A stretch of DNA of 64,000 nucleotides from Geosiphon pyriformis (lineage: Eukaryota; Glomeromycota; Glomeromycetes; Archaeosporales; Geosiphonaceae), in assembly GCA_016748015.1 (NCBI GenBank), contig JAAOMT010000523.1:661102-725101 (forward strand). The letters run 5' to 3'. This document shows, in pieces, positions 33,833-45,586 of the stretch. The notes beneath the pieces were generated by a model that worked only from the letters and a program-made list of their open reading frames with translations, made no database searches and was not told the origin of the DNA. Position numbers and translations under genes: made by a program. Each line of letters opens with the position of its first letter. The first letter of the stretch is position 1.

Positions 33833-34740
33833 GCAACCAAATCAGCATAATTAATCTCATTAAATTCAACTATTGTTTTTTGTCATAGCTTCACTAACTG
33901 TATTTTGATTGACTTAATCAACCCTAATTTAGAAAATGCAGCATGCACAGCTTTAATCAGAGTACTAATTGAAATTTTTTTTAATACTACAGCCTAATCT
34001 AAATGTTCAGCAGATTTTTTGAGATTAGTATTTACCAAGATTATCACATTCTTTGCCATATTAGCAGTCTGAGCCAAATTTAATTCAGAAGTGAATGTTG
34101 TTTTAATAATTTTAGTAAATTTTAAGAGAATAAAAGTCTCTCCAAAACCATTAATTTTTAAAAACAATTTTTTGATTGTTGTTAGTTTCTTCTAAGATGA
34201 TTTTTCAACAATTTTATCCAGTCCAATATTTATAGTAAAAATTTTTTTAACAAAAACATTGACCAAGTTTTTTAGAAGAAAAAAAAACATCAAAAGAACA
34301 TCCAACAAAATATTATTATTATCATTACTCAAAAAATCAATCTTCTCTAATGACTTTTCCAATACCTTTTTGGTTTGTACCTGTAAATCTTTAAGTATTT
34401 GATCAGAATTTTCTTCAGCAAATATAGCATCTTTACCATAATTAAAGCTGGTCTTCTTAATTAGACACTCTTTTTTTATGTTAATATTATTAGATTTGAT
34501 AGTGTTACCAATTTTAAAACTTCATTAATAACTACTTAATTCTTTAACAGAAATCTCTTTGTTATTAATACTATTTTTTAAAGCACTTTTTTTTTTTTCT
34601 TCCTAAATAAAACAGATTTAATACCAATATCAGAACCAGAATTTTTAAGAGGTTTTTTTATAACAGCAATACTAAAGCCAATAGTGGTTTTATAATCAAG
34701 CAAAAATAGTTTGAATTTATTATACTAAATAGTAAAAAAC
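33833..34740 (-). mobile_element. LINE L1, piece 4 (N-terminal start)
   Basis: Minus-strand text: KSVLFRKKKK, then FGETFILLKFTKIIKTTFTSELNLAQTAKN, VNTNLKKSAEHLD, VVLKKISISTLIKAVHAAFSKLGLIKSIKIQL and VEFNEINYADLVATKW, joining piece 3 across D1. The VVLK...IKSIKIQL part resembles an RRM-like fold, but that is a guess. The coding-like signal fades at about 34,740, which I take as the 5' end of this copy. Confidence 0.75.
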
Positions 34741-35915
34741 TTTTTTTTAATTTTTTTTTGAAAATTTGAAACAAAGAAGAAAAAAAAGTTTTATGTAATT
34801 TAATATTTAAATCTGATTTATTTTCGGGTTTTTTAATATTAATTATTATTAATATTTGTTATTATTATTTTTAAATTTAAAATAACTTTTAATAAAATAA
34901 TTATTAAAACTAATATATTATACAAAAATTATATTTAAAAAAACTTTTAATTATTAATATTATTATAAATATTAAAATTTAAATTATTTGGCTTTTAATT
35001 ATAAAACAGTTTTTTTTTGTTTTTTTTAAGTTTTTATTAAATTTAAAATTCTTGTAAATTAGTTTGATTTAAATATATATATAATTATAAAAATTGGAAT
35101 TTTAATAAATTTAGTTGTCTTTTTTGTAATTATTAAAATAAGCTCTGTTATAAATATTAAAGCCTATTTTATTTTTAATTTAATTATTAATTTAAAAATT
35201 CCAATTAATTTAAAGATAAATACAAAGCTTATTTTTTAAATATTTATAAAATAAATAAGCTTATTATAATCAAATTTTATAAAAAAACAACAATAAAATA
35301 AATGTAAAAACATTTTTATAATATTAAGTTTTTATTAAGTACTTAATATTTATTAACTTAAATTTAATCAGCTAATTACATATAAAAAATACATAAACAA
35401 ACTTATAATTATAAATAATTTAAATTAATTAAATTTTTTTAGAAAATAAGTTTACTACAAAAATCAAAAATATATCTTTTTAACTATCAAAAATATTATT
35501 AACAATTTATATATTTACTTATTATATTAAAATTTACAAATAAAAATTTTTCTAAAAAAATTTAATTCATTTAAACTATAATTATAATTATTAAAAAAAC
35601 AAAAACAGTTATTTTTATTATTACAATATTTATAACAACTTTGAATATGTTTTTTAATAACAATTTAATAATCATATTATTTATTTATATATTTTTGGTT
35701 ATATATTTGCTATATTATTTTAATTTTTTTGAATATTTATTGTTTTAGTTTTTTATATTAGTTGGTTTCTTTTTTAAAAATAATTATTAAATATATAAAA
35801 ATATAACAAATATGCTTTTAAAAAAACAATACAAAATGACAAATTCTATTTTAATTTAAATATAATTCTATATAAAACAAAAAAAATTACAAAATATTTA
35901 TAATTAAAAAACATA
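34741..35915. other. AT-rich DNA without recognisable genes
   Basis: About 1.2 kb dominated by A/T runs and short ATT/TTA repeats. I see no coding frame, TIR or LTR. It separates the LINE from the Tc1/mariner copy. Confidence 0.8.
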
Positions 35916-37164
35916 CACTCGACGGAAAAAAGTCATGGGACACTTTATTATTTCTTTACTAACTTTTTATTTTATTTAATACTTAAATAACTAGTTGGTC
36001 CACCTTCCTTTCTAATACATTCTTCAATATGTTTAGATACACTAATAACCAAATTTATATAGATATTTCGTGGAATTGCTTGTCATTCTTCTTGTAACGC
36101 GAGAAATAATTTGTGATTATTTTCGGGGTGCGGATTTCGTTTTTTGAGTTGTTTTTGTAAATAATCTCATAAATGCTCTATTGGATTCAAATCGGGTGAT
36201 TGTGCTGGCCATTTAGAAAGTAAATTGAGATGTTTTTGAGCCATCCAAGTCTTAACATCTTTAGCTATATGAATTGGGGCATTATCTTGAAATAAATAAT
36301 GTTTATGATAAAATTTATAATTAATCTATGATAATAAATGTTTTTTTAAAAGATCAATATATCCAAACTGATTTAATATGCCTTTTACTAAAACTAAAGG
36401 ACCTAATCCAAACCATAATTCCTCCTCCACCATGCTTTACAATTGGTAATAAATTTTCTTTGTTAAATCTTGTTTCTTTTTCTTTCAATACTTTTTGAGG
36501 TCCATTAGAAAAAAGACAAAATCTTGATTCATCACTTCAAATAACTTCATTCCATTCTTTAATTGTCCAAAAAAAATGTTCAATACATCAATTAAGTCGA
36601 TTTTCTTGTTGGATTTGAGTTAATAATGGTTTTTTTGCACCAATTCTTGAGTAAAGACCAATTTTGTGTAAGAAAGTGATAGTTTTTGTTGAAACTTTTT
36701 GGATTCTTTTTAATTGTTTTTTGTAATATTTTGATAGTTTTTTATTAAGAAAAGAAGATCTACCATTTCTGGATTCAATAGTCTTGGTTTTTTTATAATG
36801 AGAAACTATATTTTTAATAGTTGATTTAGCATAATTAAGTTGTTTTGATATTTTACGTACAGATTTTCCTTCTTTTGAAAGAATAATAATTTTAATACGC
36901 TCAAAATCATTTAATTCTTTCCTTTGAACTTTGGATTTTTGAATATTCATGTTTATCTCGAAAAATTTTATGTTGATAAAAAAACGCAAATTAAATATTG
37001 TTAATTATATCTTTGTTTTGATTAATAATTGTTATTTTAATACATTTCTTACTTTTTATAGATAGCTAATATAGTTATAAATAAATTTTATAGATATTTT
37101 TATCATTTATAGAACACAAAATAATAAAAATGTAAAGTGTTTCATGACTTTTTTCCATCGAGTA
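35916..37164 (-). mobile_element. Tc1/mariner-type DNA transposon (degenerate)
   Basis: It has imperfect inverted ends of about 32 bp: left ACTCGACGGAAAAAAGTCAT, right (reverse complement) ACTCGATGGAAAAAAGTCAT, each continuing with ACACTTTA, and TA dinucleotides outside as expected for this superfamily. Length 1249 bp is typical. It contains one minus-strand transposase relic. Confidence 0.88.
35972..36950 (-). pseudogene. Tc1/mariner transposase, DD35E-like, broken
   Basis: The start is at ATG 36948-36950 (MNIQKSKVQRKEL). A helix-turn-helix follows (ERIKIIILSKEGKSVRKISK) and an open stretch to 36588. Then: stop (TGA) in RLN-CIEH; stop (TGA) in VI-SDESRF, which carries the first catalytic Asp; a deletion/frameshift after GGGGIMVW; FGLGPLVLVKG in the next frame; the second Asp in QDNAPIHIA; and NPIEHL with the catalytic Glu followed by TGA. 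I count 35 residues between the second Asp and the Glu. Three TGA stops stand where relatives have Trp. Not functional. Confidence 0.85.
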
Positions 37165-37888
37165 TATATGTATTTTATTAATAAAAAAAATTTTAAGTTA
37201 CAAAACAATTTTACTTATTTGTACATAATTCATATTTAATATATAATAATTAAGTTATATAAAAATAAAAATTATACTTTTATAAACATATTAAAAAAAA
37301 CAATTTAAATTTATAAATTATGTTAAATTAATAATTAATAATTTTTTGTGTTTTTTATTTATTTTATTTATATAATTGTATTTTAACAGTTTGTTATTAT
37401 TATTAGTTTAAATATATAAAAATGTTTTTAATAATAATAATACAATATATTATTATTATATTATATTTATGTAAATTATGAATTATTAAATTATATTTTT
37501 ACAATTTTATTCAAACTAAATTTAATTTATTTCACATAATAAATTTGAATTATTTTATTTTATATTTTATGCTATAAACATTTTACTAATGTTTTGCTTT
37601 AAATAAAACAAGAATCAAGTAACATTGCCAAAATTGAAATCTGTATATCAAAATTAAGAAATGCATGTTGGTCAAATAAGTCATACTTCAGAATATTCAT
37701 GAAATCTATAAATGATAAATTGACAATTATTTTTTATAGCATTTTCATTTCAGGCTAAGTCTGGTTTTTTCCTGTTAAATTGTTTTTGCTTTTTAACATA
37801 ATAATAAATTTTGGAATTTGATATTTAAACTTGAGGGCATCGAAAAAGCCTCGAGGCTCGACTACATATTAGGCTTCCAGGCAGTCAG
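37165..37888. other. AT-rich DNA and RPL6 downstream flank
   Basis: Up to about 37,800 this is A/T-rich without coding signal. The last 90 bases before the RPL6 stop codon have a more even composition and hold the expected 3' UTR of the minus-strand gene. No transposon ends are seen. Confidence 0.7.
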
Positions 37889-38769
37889 TTAGAATTTGAG
37901 ATTGTGAGGGAATACATTTTTTGACAAAGAGAAGCGGGCACGAAGATAATCACGAAGATGAGGAGTTTTTCTAATTGCAGAAACGAGCGTTTTGTCGACA
38001 TTTTTCTGGTCGGTAGCTTTGTTTTCCGGAAAAGGTCTTTTCTTCTGTAATTAATCAAAATTCCTTATTGTGTTGAAGTATTTACAAGAATGGTTATCTA
38101 CATGAATCTATAAAATTTACATTACCTTGTCACCCCCTGCAAAGAAATCCTCCTCAGTGCCTTTCTTTGTCGATTCTTTTTCCTTCTTGAAATATTTATC
38201 ATCAAACTTGTCAATCTAAAAATTTGATTCAAAAGCAGTTAATAAGAAATTATATTACTTGGAAGCCAATTAAATCTTTTTATTACCGAGACACCAGAAA
38301 TATCTAATTTCGTAGAGGTGGAAATCACGTAAGCTTGATTGACGCGCCTCAACGGAACTCCATTAAACTTATATGGGCCGGTAATCAAAAGAAGACCACT
38401 GGGCAATTGTTTCAAGAACACAACACGCTTGCCACGGAAGCGACCAGCTAACAAAACAAGAACGGTTCCAGGTGTAATGGAAGAACGAAGTTTCGTAGGC
38501 TTATTAATCTTTCGGGATTTCTTAGGTTTAGGGACATCCTCGGCAGGGTAGAATCGAGGTGCTTTATTCACCGGAACTAAACGCTGTCCACCATTTTTAT
38601 CTCCCTTGATCGGCACTGTTTTCGCAAGTTCTGGCTTAGCATCAGACTTTGGTACAGGGACCTTTTTGCGTTTATACAAGGCCTTTTTAGCGTAGACAGC
38701 TGACCGGGTGTGTCTCGTAATCCCAGGAACAAGGAAAGAATTGCGAGGGGCGTGGTGAGTGCGTGCCAT
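37889..38769 (-). CDS. RPL6: 60S ribosomal protein L6 (eL6)
   Basis: Structural protein of the large cytosolic ribosomal subunit. Three exons: 38287-38769, 38126-38215, 37889-38044; the introns begin GTAATA and GTAATG and end TTTAG and TACAG; product 242 aa. The N-terminus [23 protein letters not shown] is basic. The core is the eL6 fold: [20 protein letters not shown], then [19 protein letters not shown], then [15 protein letters not shown]. The end reads [17 protein letters not shown], typical of the family. The start is the first ATG and leaves no upstream coding signal. It is transcribed divergently from eIF3e, sharing about 550 bp upstream. Composition is clearly less AT-rich than the surroundings. 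Confidence is high on family and splicing. Confidence 0.96.
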
Positions 38770-39321
38770 TTTTACCCTTAGAATAGATTCAAGAAAATCA
38801 ATTAAAAGCTACCCTATCATTAATTTCATAATTGTAGCCTCTCTTTCACCGAAAGCGTCGAAATTGATAGATTAATGAAAAATAACTTGTGATATATGAT
38901 GGGAACATCTAAAAGAAAAGTTCCTGAAGAACATATAATGATAATAATTGGCAGTCTTTTTCAAAATCGGCAAAATGCAAAAGCCTTCACACATTTCAAG
39001 AACTTTCCCAGTAGGCTACAAAAATTTATATCACAGGAAAAAGGAACCCTTTCGATGTAATTCCCCAGTAAAGAATAGCGGATAAAGGCAACAGTCTAAA
39101 ACCTACCAAAGACTTCCAGTCGAGGAAAATAAAGAAATGAAACTGCTATATTTAAAATCTACTCACTTTATCTTTTGTAGTGTGCAACGTCACAAAAGAA
39201 TTTTTTCACTTCAAACGTGATCAGAGCCCAAATATGATGATTTACATTTTTTGATGGGTCAAGTCCAAATAGTCCTTGAATTTTTTCCCCTTTGAATTTT
39301 GAGAAGTTTACCATTCTCAAT
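38770..39321. promoter_or_regulatory. Shared upstream region of RPL6 (-) and eIF3e (+)
   Basis: A 552-bp divergent intergenic region. I see pyrimidine-rich stretches but no motif that I can name with confidence. No ORF or repeat of note lies in it, so the two translation genes must be driven from here. Confidence 0.5.
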
Positions 39322-41172
39322 ATGGCGGCTTATGATTTGATACCTCGTATGATTCCTTACTTGGATAGACACCTTGTCTTCCCTTTATTAGAGTTCTTGT
39401 CTTTGAACAAGGTGTTATTATATTGCTTTGTTTTTTTAAACATATATCAGCGAGAGCTCACGGATCACTTTTATGGGGCGGTTATTGATACATTCAGATA
39501 TACCCTGAAAAAGATTTACTCTATGCTAAGTATGAGCTCTTAGGAAAAACAAATATGGTGGATTTTACTTCCGGGCTCTATAAGGAGATATACGAGACTG
39601 AGGACATTCCGCAAGGTATTAGTTTTCCTTTATCCGATAATTCTCCACGTAGATCATTAACCGTTTTGGATTTACCAATCTTAACTTTATCTCTGTAAAA
39701 CTTTCAATCAAGAGTTCGTTAGCAAGAGGCAGGAGGTACTTCAAACTTTGGGAAACCTCCAAACTGAGTCCCAAAAAGTTTTAGATATTATTGAGAATCC
39801 TGAAGTGATCGCAGCTCTTCGTCAAGATAAATTGCAAAACTTGCATTTCTTGAAAGAAAAGTATGGGGTAAGTTACATGCATTTTAATATGAATGAGTTT
39901 GTTCATTCCAATGTTTTTGCTTATTATAATTACCTATCTAGCTTACCGACGATATGGTTGACACGCTGTACCAATTTGGGCAATTCCAATATAATTGTGG
40001 CTCATACGGTGGTGCTGCAGATATGTTGTATCATTTTCGCGTATTGGTGAGTCTAATTAATGGATTAGAAAGACTCGAATGAGTTGAATTCTGCTTTAAT
40101 CACTTTAAATCCTGTTTGCTCAGTCAACAGATCACGAAAAAAATCTTTCTGCATTGTGGGGAAAACTGGCTTCAGAGATTTTAGACACTAATTGGGATAA
40201 CGCATTAGAGGAACTACAAAAATTAAGAGAGACCATTGATCAAAAGGTTTGCTGCTAGATTTTATCGAATATTATGCTTGTTTTGAATATGCTAATATTT
40301 GGACAAAATGTAGAACTTTTCATCACCTCTACATCAACTTCAACAACGCTCATGGTTTATCCATTGGTCGATTTTTGTGTTCTTCAATCATCCAAAAGGG
40401 CGTGATGGAATTATTGATGTTTTTTTCCAACCTCAATATCTCAACACAATACAAACTTCTTGTCCATGGATACTTCGGTATCTTACGACTGCTGTTGTCA
40501 CTAACAAACGTCGCAAGAATATCTTGAAGGATCTTGTCAAAATTATTCAACAAGAAAGTTATGAATACCAAGACCCAATCACTGAATTCGTTGAGAGTTT
40601 ATATGTGAAATTTGATTTTGAAGGTGCCCAACTTAAGCTCAAACAATGCGATGAAGTTCTGCAAAATGACTTCTTTTTAGTCGCTACGAAATTGGATTTC
40701 ATCGAGCATGCCCGTTATCTTATTTCTGAGACCTATTGTCGCATTCATTTGAAAATTGATATCAGGTACGTAAGCTGTTAAATCGAATTTAATAATAAAT
40801 TTGAGGCAGAAATTGATTCTCCAATGGGTATTCAGTGAACTATCACAGACTCTTAACTTGGAACAAGAAGAAGGGGAAAAATGGATTGTTAATCTCATCC
40901 GAGATACACGTGTTGATGCAAAACTTGATTTCAAAGAGGTTTGGTTAATTTGATTTCAAAATCCACCAAAGATTACCTCAAATCTATTTCTAATCAATTC
41001 TAACATCTGGTTTTAGAACACCGTGATCATGAACCAAAATCATACATCTATTTATCAACAGGTAATTGAGCGCACCAAAGGGTTATCTTTTCGTTCTCAA
41101 GTATTAGCTTCTACGATTGAAAAACGTGAGGCACAAAATCAAAATCCAAATGCGGATATTGGCACCGAATAA
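39322..41172 (+). CDS. EIF3E: Eukaryotic translation initiation factor 3 subunit E
   Basis: Subunit of eIF3, which recruits the 43S pre-initiation complex in the cytosol. Eight exons: 39322-39411, 39498-39615, 39713-39867, 39942-40046, 40124-40246, 40314-40765, 40836-40938, 41017-41172; all introns are GT-AG; product 433 aa, close to the usual ~445. N-terminal [20 protein letters not shown] is the eIF3e signature. TNMVDF follows, then [32 protein letters not shown] and [15 protein letters not shown]. The second half is the helical PCI domain ([31 protein letters not shown]-type stretch; [34 protein letters not shown]). The AUG is supported by family alignment from residue 1. Confidence 0.96.
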
Positions 41173-42115
41173 AATCAATAGAAAAAGATCAAAAAAGATG
41201 TTCTTCATTGTGTACTAATATTTTGCAACGACCCTGAGACAAGAAATGGGATGAATTTACATACTGGAGGATCTGCAGGTGTTTAAACTACTGCACTTTT
41301 ACAAGGGCAATTTTGACCTGAGAACCGGCAACTCCCTATCCTGATACGGTATTAACGGTCTGGTGACCATTCGTCGAATGTTGTCATTGTTCTAGTGACC
41401 ATAATTACCATATCCATCAATGAGTTCACCGAAACGCGTAACATTTTTATGCTCGAACAATTAAATTCCCTATAATTGAGAATTTCGGGAAACAGACAAT
41501 AAATAGTGCGGCAGCGCGAATGGTTGGAAAGTTAACTCACACTAAAAGCTGTTCTTCCTCAGTTCGTATCACTCGCGTTATTTCATCACTTTTAAGTTCC
41601 CTATCGACCGCTAGAACCTGTGACGCCATTTTAGCCAGGCGGGTAGAAGGGAAAGGGATTTTTATAGTCCTGACTCACCACAAGGAATTTAGTGAATTTT
41701 TATCATGCAATCGTACACAGATAAATTCGACGTTTGAAAATACGAGTATTTCATAATTAGATAAGTAAGCGTATTCTTTAATTTACATTTTTTGTTCGAG
41801 AGTCGCCATCTTTTTGAAGGTTATCGCCTTTGGGAAAGCAATTACCAAAAAAGGAATATATATAATTTTTCAATATCACAGATGTCGATTCAGATATCGT
41901 GCGACCAAAGTATCACTAAATTATTGGTAGGCTTGCCTGTTAATCAGAACTCAATCAAAACTTGATTACGTGATAAAAAAAGGGTCAGGGATAAAATCAA
42001 GGATTCTTGAAATATTAAAGAGCCTTTTTATTTTAATGAATTAATTTTTAGAAAAAATCTATGATAATATTTATTTACCCAACTGTAATTCATTCGAAAA
42101 ATCGATACGAATACT
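41173..42115. other. Intergenic region between eIF3e and PIG-A; possible small minus-strand exon
   Basis: Moderate base composition, no repeats recognised. The only coding-like feature is the possible exon at 41541-41629 (listed separately). The part 41,760-42,115 looks empty apart from the presumed upstream region of PIG-A. Confidence 0.5.
41541..41629 (-). CDS. Possible first exon of a small unidentified gene
   Basis: The minus strand opens at ATG 41627-41629 with MASQVLAVDRELKSDEITRV and IRTEEEQLL, acidic and helix-like, and meets a good donor GTGAGT after 89 bp. Downstream, 41,230-41,500 contains frames such as TRFGELIDGYGNYGH and IRRMVTRPLIPYQDRELPVL that look protein-like, but I could not join them into one consistent reading with canonical splice sites. 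Unlike the transposon DNA around the island, this stretch is not AT-rich. It may be a short conserved gene tail-to-tail with eIF3e; no family is recognised. Confidence 0.3.
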
Positions 42116-44353
42116 ATGCCTTATAATATTGCGTAAGACGAATTTATGGTATATCTCTGGAAAGAACTTTTCTGCATCAATTGATTTTTAATCAAATACT
42201 CAAAATCATTGAATAGCATGGTATCTGACTTCTTTTACCCAAATATGGGTGGTGTAGAAAGTCATCTGTATCAATTATCTCAAAGACTGATTCAATGTGG
42301 GCATAAGGTTGTAACATACTATTGCTAGTGCCAGCATCAAAAACGGCAATTGAATCTAATTAAAAGGTTATGCACTGATACAGGTCATCATCATCACCCA
42401 TTCATACGGAAATCGTACCGGGATTCGGTATCTGACCAATGGGCTGAAAGTCTATTACGTACCTCACATGGTAATCTATTCGGAAGCGACCCTGCCCACC
42501 ATTTACGGCTTTTTCCCAATCTTTCGAAACATTGTGCTTCGGGAGAAGATTGCTATTGTACATGGACATCAGGCATTCTCATCCTTATGCCATGAGGCCA
42601 TCTTGCACGCACGAACCATGGGCATGAAAGCGTGTTTCACTGATCATAGTTTATTTGGGTTTGCAGACGCGAGTAGTATTCTCATGAATAAGATGTTGAA
42701 ATTTACATTGAGTGATATTGATCATGTGATCTGCGTAAGCCATACAAGGTATTTTGACGCGTTATTCATTTTTCAAGCATTAAAATAATGTAATATATGT
42801 TCCGATCACTTTTTAATAGCAAAGAAAACACCGTATTAAGAGCAGTATTGAACCCTCGTATCGTTTCGGTAATTCCAAATGCTGTCGTAGCATCTCAATT
42901 TAAACCAGACCCTGGGGCACGGGATCCAAATTTCAGTGAGATAAAAAATTAATTATTAAGTTTTCTCCGTCTATTCACTTTTAATTATTAAAATTTTTAG
43001 TTACTATTGTGGTTGCAAGTCGATTGGTATATCGAAAGGGAATGGATTTACTAGTAGCAGCTATACCGAGAATATGTCAAAATCACGCGAAAGTGCGATT
43101 TATAATTGGTAATAGGCTTTGAGTTCTTGTGCGATCGATATGTACAGAACAGATTTTATAAATCATAGCCCTTTTGACCAAAAAGTTTTCACTCGATTGG
43201 ATTACTGCTAAAGGTGGTGATGGTCCAAAGAGAATCGACTTGGAACAAATGCGAGAGAAATACTTATTGCATGATCGGGTCGAACTACTTGGGCCCGTGG
43301 TAAACCATGAAGTTAGAAATGTAAAAACCAAAAGTCATTTATAATTGTTCAGATAATATTTCACTCCCTTTGAACCTTTCTCACTATCATGCTTCTTGAT
43401 CCTATTATTTGTACCAGGTCTTGACAAAAGGCCACATATTCTTGAATACCAGCTTGACTGAAGCATTTTGTATAGGGATTGTGGAGGCAGCTTGTTGTGG
43501 GGATGTATTCATCAAATATTTCCTAAACTGGCCTAATTCATGCAGTTTTTATTGAGTTGATTAAATATTTTCTTCGATTTCCAGACTGATGGTTGTGAGC
43601 ACGAAAGTTGGAGGCGTTCCGGAAGTGCTACCTAGACACATGATAATTTTTGCCAATCCTGAGGAGGACGGTATTAAACAAGATTTTACTTCAATTTATT
43701 ACACTTATTAAAAATCTATCGCTAAGTCGCTATTTTGTCACTTAAATGTGATTTATTTAGATCTCGTAGACGCCGTTTCGAAAGCGATCGAAATGATTCG
43801 GTTGAAAAAGGTGATTCCTGCTAAATTCCACGATGAGATCAAAGAAATGTATAGTTGGGTCAATATTGCGCGACGAACAGAAAAGGTGAAATTAAATTTT
43901 TTGACTCCATATTCAAATGACTTTGATGTTCGAGCTGTTAAGTAAAAACGAATTCACAAAAGGTATATGATGCGATATCGCAAATGAAAACGCCCCCACT
44001 AATGGAGAGATTACGAAGGTATGAAACAGCTATGAACTTTAGAAATTATAATGCATCATCTTTAATTCTATTTGAATTCTCACTTGAATCTTCAGATATT
44101 ATGGCTGTGGTGTATGGGCGGGAAAGATATTTTGTGTACTCATTGCGATCGATTATCTAATATGGATGTTTTTGGAATGGTTGACACCACGTGAAGATAT
44201 CGAGATTGCGCCCCCATTTCCGTACGAAAAATATAGAAAGGTTCGCAAAATGACTACTATTCAATGATTATTCTATGAAATATTCTGACGTGATTTTAAA
44301 CTTTACAGATGTGTCAGACGACAAAAAAGGACGACGGAGAGGACTTCAGATGA
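42116..44353 (+). CDS. PIGA: PIG-A/Gpi3, catalytic subunit of the GPI-GlcNAc transferase
   Basis: Catalyses transfer of GlcNAc from UDP-GlcNAc to phosphatidylinositol on the ER membrane, the first step of GPI-anchor synthesis. Twelve exons by my reading: 42116-42132, 42217-42310, 42384-42748, 42820-42935, 43001-43108, 43214-43320, 43418-43500, 43585-43670, 43761-43885, 43963-44018, 44096-44240, 44309-44353; 448 aa. Motifs: [20 protein letters not shown] at the N-terminus, [35 protein letters not shown], and the GT4 E-x7-E motif [11 protein letters not shown]-terminal membrane anchor ([19 protein letters not shown]) is followed by a short charged tail. The first exon is only 17 bp. The exon 7 donor is not GT (see findings). 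Gene identity is certain; that junction is not. Confidence 0.93.
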
Positions 44354-44692
44354 AAAATACTCAAATAATTATCCTTTGTTTAATTGCAGAATAAATAAAA
44401 TGCACACGAATATCAAATTTCCGACTTATCGACAGTCTGTAATCCAGATTGGCCATGAGTAATACCTATTTCTTAATATTTCGAGGCTGCTTTACTTCAT
44501 GTTCTTGGATTGGATTTTCTGATTCCCTGGCCTACTTTCTTCCCGTCAAAGCTGTTTGAGCTTGAAATTCTTGGAAAAATCTAAAAGATCAAATTTCAAA
44601 ATTTCAATCATAGAAATGATATTTAAATAATCTGCATCTACAATTTTTCTTACTGGAGGTTGAAGAGTGATTCTTTTTCCAATTTTCCCACT
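44354..44692. other. Intergenic region between convergent PIG-A and the two-TM protein gene
   Basis: A 339-bp convergent intergenic region expected to hold both 3' UTRs. AATAAATAAA lies at about 44,391-44,400, about 40 bp past the PIG-A stop, and may serve as its polyadenylation signal. Nothing else is recognised. Confidence 0.5.
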
Positions 44693-45378
44693 TCAATTGT
44701 GTCGAAAAAACTTCATTCCCATCCAAATCCAAAAAACAGCATATACAGTAACTGATAAGGTTATTGGTACCAAGAGACAGTAATATTCATCCCTTTTGAT
44801 CCAATCAAGGGTCTCGGAGATAAAAATATTAAAGTGAGCTTTGGTAAAAGCTCAACTCGAGCTTGAAGAATTAGCGTAGCAATTACCCTATTTCCTGTCT
44901 CTGGTATGAATTTGCTAACTACAATAGCATACATACTAGTCACAAACATGATAAAAGAGGCAAACAAAAGAGCCCATCCCCATAAAGAAGTGCTATCTGG
45001 CTCTAATTGAGATAGATGTGTAGTTTTTTGTGTATAACTTGGCGTATTGGGACGCTCAATCGGTGGGATGTGTGGAGATTCGGTAGGCCAGGGAAGGATC
45101 ATCTCCATTTCTTCTTCATAGAAGTCGTCATCTTGTGTTGCGAGGGAAGATGAGGGTACCGAAAGAAAATGCCCTTGATTTTGGTGATTGCTGTTCGAGA
45201 GGTTTAATAAAGGTGGGGCGACAGTTTTATTTGGGACTTGCAATGGGCTATTGGGCAGGGAACGAGTAGCACCAAAACTGGGTAAAGTATGAAACTGGGG
45301 CTCAGATTTATTTTTCTCTTCATCATTTGTTATTGTCGGAGGGAAGAACGAGGCATGATGGTTAAACGTTGAAGACAT
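44693..45378 (-). CDS. Conserved fungal protein with two C-terminal membrane segments
   Basis: Two exons, 44887-45378 and 44693-44812, with a 74-bp GTAATT...GAG-ending intron; product 203 aa. Residues 1-130 are Ser/Pro/Asn-rich and probably disordered, with an acidic patch (DDDFYEEEMEMILPW). The first membrane segment is WGWALLFASFIMFVTSMYAI at about residues 136-155. A loop TLDWIKRDEYYC leads to the second segment LLVPITLSVTVYAVFWIWMG, and the protein ends MKFFRHN. The pattern W-G-W ... YY ... W-x-G-M-K-x-F-R-H is one I associate with an uncharacterised fungal membrane family; no function is known to me. Convergent with PIG-A, divergent from the nitrilase. Confidence 0.8.
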
Positions 45379-45586
45379 TAGTTCCCAGAACTAAATAGCG
45401 TTATGAGCCACAAATTTTGATAGCATCATAAATATTTTGGTAAATATTCTCCGAAGAGCTTTTAAATTTCTGTGGTTCATGCAAGTTTCCAGTCTTAGTT
45501 TTCAATTCCCTGATTTACCATACGTTATTCAAATAGCATCAAGATTGTAAATTCTATAAAAGAGATAAAATTCGGAAAATAAAAAA

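Noticed and set aside
40677-40934. Minus-strand 85-codon frame inside eIF3e
   Set aside because: Antisense to confidently assigned eIF3e exons and introns.
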